A stretch of DNA of 64,000 nt, taken from assembly GCA_949752735.1 (NCBI GenBank), contig OX457036.1, positions 12,660,107-12,724,106 of the forward strand. Direction: 5' to 3'. The translations under genes were made by a program, and so were the position numbers. Positions 63,201-64,000 of the stretch are shown here, one piece after another (position 1 is the first letter of the stretch; each line of letters opens with the position of its first letter). The stretch comes from Lumbricus terrestris (lineage: Eukaryota > Annelida > Clitellata > Crassiclitellata > Lumbricidae). The notes beneath the pieces were generated by a model. That model made no database searches and was not told the origin of the DNA. It saw only the letters and a program-made list of their open reading frames with translations.

Positions 63201-63350
63201 GCCATCTGTCGTGTAGAGATGTCGCTCACGTTGCTTCTCTCCGCACAGAGTCAGTTCCAGCGTCCGATTTCGATCGAGGACGACTATCCTCTGCGAGATG
63301 CACTTCCCAACTGAACCAGGTCGACCGATGCCCACTATGGTCGTCGAAAC
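48479..63350 (-). CDS. CUB-sushi-transmembrane receptor-like protein, 3' part
   Basis: Four exons join in frame, 5' to 3': about 63350-63110, 51073-50921, 50107-50020, 49136-48479. Exon a is the C-terminal half of a CUB domain (LTLCGEKQRERHLYTT, SVHIYLQ, SFLIKYQ). Exon b is a single sushi/CCP module (GCPDITDP, AVVKCNFTG, FFLTCINNRWKGELSRC: four cysteines and the tryptophan). Exon c is a membrane span (ILIVIGIGVALGVALGVF) with glycine-zipper spacing, then a basic CHRRRKED stop-transfer. Exon d is a 218-residue cytoplasmic tail rich in Ser, Gln and Cys with a QQQQHQQHQKQ run and no recognised enzyme domain. Type I membrane protein; ligand unknown. The acceptor of exon a is uncertain (63350, 63332 or 63317). 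Upstream exons are outside the window. The intron between a and b is 12 kb and full of transposons. Not assignable to a named family. Confidence 0.85.
49190..49740 (-). mobile_element. Two tandem LINE 3' ends
   Basis: 49190-49513 encodes SFSVVGPTTWNGLPLTMRHL and ends with the ATAGCGCCCCTTCAAGGTAC tail. 49514-49740 repeats its 3'-most 210 bp almost exactly in the same orientation, each starting with (ATCA)n. Both are antisense to the LINE strand used elsewhere in ADK intron 1. In the intron between receptor exons c and d. Confidence 0.8.
49856..49975 (+). mobile_element. SINE S1 copy, 3'-truncated
   Basis: AGGGCGCGGTGGTGTAGTGG head and GGATCGAATCC B box; stops after CAAGTCCTTATAAATGAAG without the LINE-like tail. 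It lies 45 bp from the donor side of receptor exon c. Confidence 0.75.
50265..50466 (+). repeat. LINE tail relic and (GACT)n(GAAT)n array
   Basis: A diverged tail (GGAGCGCTTCCGAGTAG) runs into four GACT and then about 31 GAAT tetramers (50330-50466). Confidence 0.88.
51213..51271. repeat. (AT)n microsatellite
   Basis: Pure AT run beside the LINE fragment that begins at 51297. Confidence 0.97.
51297..52173 (-). mobile_element. LINE fragment with RT C-terminal block
   Basis: An open minus-strand frame reads FTFLGSMLEKEGRCDMEIRR, FPVVLYGCETWT, INACEMWIWRKMLRISW and GRPRKRWLDEVQEKSG, the region after the RT core of an RTE/Jockey-type LINE. Upstream on that strand is 250 bp (GGGTCGCAAAGG...GGCAATGGCAAACC) shared with 31923-32220. 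The RT active site is absent. Lies in the 12-kb receptor intron. Confidence 0.8.
52596..53636 (+). repeat. 5' LTR (1041 bp)
   Basis: TATAAAA at 52788-52794 and AATAAA at 53499-53504 fit a U3 promoter and R polyadenylation signal. Four ~75-80 bp units ending in ACACGGTAAAACGTG lie at about 52840-53140, and four GGTTACTGCGAC units at about 53280-53328. By eye it differs from the 3' LTR by about six bases and one 12-bp unit. Confidence 0.93.
53637..53655 (+). other. Primer-binding-site-like sequence
   Basis: Directly after the LTR end, TATTGGTACCAGAAGTGGGG contains a TGG-initial stretch expected of a tRNA primer site. A second GTTACA..TGGTACC copy follows at about 53661-53678. Which tRNA would pair was not determined. 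Confidence 0.6.
53682..54659 (+). CDS. gag: Gag (capsid-like) N-terminal part
   Basis: Frame of 325 codons; the ATG at 53791 (MWSTRTDG) is a better start because the first codons overlap the leader. The region around KPGKFDGTGSLESFLAQFDV, WTADDKVDFLRCSLE and YEQLVERLRQRYG is the usual capsid/retrotrans_gag fold signature of Ty3/gypsy elements. The frame ends three bases into an inserted hAT element (54657), so the stop is donated by the insertion. It resumes in the same frame at 56918. Confidence 0.88.
   Translation: MGSFVLWSLGFLWLWFWPSTELELGVVDFDSDRLATMWSTRTDGTAPGFPITSPPVPPRKEALIDFEVESSRFLQKIDFDDSPKRDRKSMLIPEKDVSALETKVLENVSRLVGERKSPMKPGKFDGTGSLESFLAQFDVCARHNRWTADDKVDFLRCSLEKAATQLLWDFGARTEVTYEQLVERLRQRYGAEGQAETFRAQLYYRRQRADETLGDLLHDIRRLVVLAYPVPSNETTEIVAKDAFLEAIRDRELSLKVREREPKTIDEAYRTALRLAAYQQTSELEDRRRPANRVRGTQEGDAGGQLQSQLDSFFAAQRKWQQDLE
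54657..56917. mobile_element. Nested hAT-like transposon in gag (2261 bp)
   Basis: Starts TAGGGTGGTT and ends inverted TAGTGTGGTT. A perfect 8-bp duplication ATCTGGAA lies at 54649-54656 and 56918-56925. The two ends stay similar in inverted orientation for at least 130 bp (CCAAGACACTCTC against CCAAGACACCCTC, TTTGTTAGACCT, TCAATAGTATTATTGA). The middle (about 55400-56000, plus strand) keeps broken transposase-like text such as PIFKRFKNVWDG with stops. Non-functional by itself. Confidence 0.9.
56926..58863 (+). CDS. Gag-pol C-terminal part: CCHC, protease, truncated pol
   Basis: Open frame in register with the upstream gag half. In order: nucleocapsid knuckle CFNCGRVGHVARQC (about 57057-57098), aspartic protease LVDTGSEVSLV (57274-57306) with flap and GMDWLRKH later, then ARVV and the RT leader QPLPYQAAIDEQL...STGVVEP (to about 58160). 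The RT palm motifs (YxDD), RNase H and integrase HHCC/DDE are absent. The remaining 230 codons hold an integrase-tail-like HVDKHCYGRTKGRW and an Arg-rich end. The deletion of several kb left the frame open. No restored product is given. Confidence 0.85.
   Translation, partial: GRISRQLEELRGSYRTSLDAEPTVSPPVPPPGRSPGNSGRAVTCFNCGRVGHVARQCRQRRQPPNRQDDARNSGPTTPEQNGPIVTNHTTRDRTTTGVTNNAIYIRGEINGQQRTCLVDTGSEVSLVPSSDVDGLPLQPCNRVLLAANGSAIRVLGQLDVPIKISRGFSIDTCFLVSDQIGEPMLGMDWLRKHRCRLGFGQGALFVGRRRIPLVKGNGSLWCRRVMVAEETTVFPRSQCDIPCMTQYRNLSTTGQAWMTESKEIQPGLHVARVVLDDDADRACIRVVNLNEQSALLTANQMLGDLHPVKVEVREETDSHTGPETHLVEKLMEEISEDVPMDVKERLKGLLTEYESIFSTTDQDLGRTAISQHRIDTGDSRPVRQPLRRQPLPYQAAIDEQLGQMLSTGVVEPIVGGCSAYVVLDESLQFCPGLTRKDFGPFSGIDVCLRVPLRTVCVGILGSDCVYVHGRMSCGRADGTASARSTYKSILNCGLVPFDPGGYGLDVGRPNREKSTYSTYVAAHVDKHCYGRTKGRWSESPAKVTEGPRVETTDSATASSSRQPRHRWKETLTKAASSGRRRTDVRDGATASAVDRPRTRSFASRREATEAREATEATEATEANSDGATTVSSRPRRAVRRPVRFQ
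58880..59290 (+). repeat. GC-rich degenerate tandem repeats in the element's 3' region
   Basis: Multiple copies of words like GTGTGCGCGCGTGGCTTCCTC and TCGTCGGCGCGCTTG, period about 50-60 bp. All frames on both strands are open over stretches and rich in Arg, Cys, Ala and Val, which is composition rather than coding evidence. Confidence 0.8.
59843..59854 (+). other. Polypurine tract
   Basis: TTGGGGGAGGCA immediately precedes the 3' LTR, where plus-strand priming would occur. Confidence 0.75.
59855..60907 (+). repeat. 3' LTR (1053 bp)
   Basis: Same as the 5' LTR plus one extra GGTTACTGCGAC unit. TATAAAA at 60047-60053 and AATAAA at 60770-60775. Confidence 0.93.
60912..62470. other. Right part of outer hAT; no gene seen
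   Basis: AT-rich sequence with only short frames and an AT microsatellite at about 62278-62350. By position it belongs to the outer hAT element; transposase text could not be recognised. Confidence 0.5.
62620..63000. other. Repeat relics, no gene
   Basis: The segment ACTACTCAGAGGCGCTCCAG near 62880-62900 is the LINE/SINE tail word in inverted orientation. The rest has no recognisable content. Confidence 0.4.
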
Positions 63351-63364
63351 CTGTATTCCGATGA

Positions 63365-63505
<141 letters not shown>

Positions 63506-63825
63506 CGTCATCATTGTCATTAGCAGCAGTGCAAAAATAGGTAAGTATAGGTATGGCCATTGCTACTTTGTAAGCAGGCACAAAATGAAACATCGAAATT
63601 GAAGAAAATTAGCACAGAGAATAGTAATGGTATATAGCGAATAGTAGGCATAATAATGATGAATAGTAATAATAATGATGAATACTTTGAATAGTAATCA
63701 TAATTAATGAAAAGTAATAGGAATAAATAGTAATAATGATGAATAGTAATCACACTTATTGAAATAGTAATAATGAAGAATAGCAGTCACAAGTAATGAA
63801 TAGAAATAATAATAATGAATAGTGA

Positions 63826-64000
63826 CAATTGGTAGCCGCGCCCGGGGGCTTGGGGCTAAGTCCACCTATCCCATGATTACATGATTAGCCCCATAAAAAC
63901 TAAAATGTATGCATTAGATTTCGACCAAATGACCAAAAAAAGTCGTCAGAAATTTTGGCAAATGAAAATGGAAAATTTACTCCGCGAGGATTCAGCCCCC
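63826..64000. mobile_element. Partial MITE at the window edge
   Basis: G/C runs (CCCGGGGGCTTGGGGCTAAG, TCAGCCCCC) and GACCAAAAAAAGTCGTCAG match the internal style of the MITEs at 22497-22786 and 30169-30388. The far terminus is beyond the window. Confidence 0.5.

Overview
The window is nuclear DNA of an animal, most likely a marine invertebrate. Spliced genes with long introns sit among SINEs, LINEs, hAT-type MITEs, an LTR retrotransposon and microsatellites. No bacterial-style operon, rRNA or intact tRNA gene was found. The species cannot be fixed from sequence alone; the repeat style and a single-copy ACSM gene fit an invertebrate, possibly a deuterostome.

Three host genes can be read exon by exon. 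(1) A medium-chain acyl-CoA synthetase (ACSM family) lies on the minus strand at 9771-25826: 16 coding exons, 624 codons plus stop, with two GC-AG introns. (2) Adenosine kinase (ADK) lies on the plus strand at 31041-47137: 350 codons from 11 exons. Its third exon is present as two homologous 54-nt versions (35506-35559 and 36346-36399) with identical splice phases, the signature of mutually exclusive splicing. (3) The 3' part of a CUB-sushi-transmembrane receptor-like gene lies on the minus strand at 48479-63350, and its 5' part is beyond the window. ACSM and ADK are divergent (5.2 kb between start codons); ADK and the receptor gene are convergent.

Region by region: 1-9.2 kb is gene-poor, with Ty3/gypsy debris, a 0.7-kb hexamer array, AT microsatellites and a decayed ACSM-like exon fragment. 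9.8-25.8 kb is ACSM with MITEs, SINEs and LINE debris in its introns. 25.9-31 kb is a 1.5-kb minisatellite and two copies of a TIR element. 31-47 kb is ADK, whose introns hold LINE and SINE copies and two TIR elements that carry LINE tails. 48.5-63.4 kb is the receptor gene. Its 12-kb intron holds a three-level nest: a hAT-like element (52221-62608) containing an LTR retrotransposon (52596-60907), whose gag is split by a second hAT-like element (54657-56917). Each level has its own target-site duplication.

The three host genes show no obvious joint pathway. ACSM is predicted to be mitochondrial fatty/aryl acid activation (AMP-forming), ADK cytosolic or nuclear adenosine salvage using ATP, and the third a cell-surface protein. 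The strongest candidate for something not previously described is the duplicated ADK lid exon.
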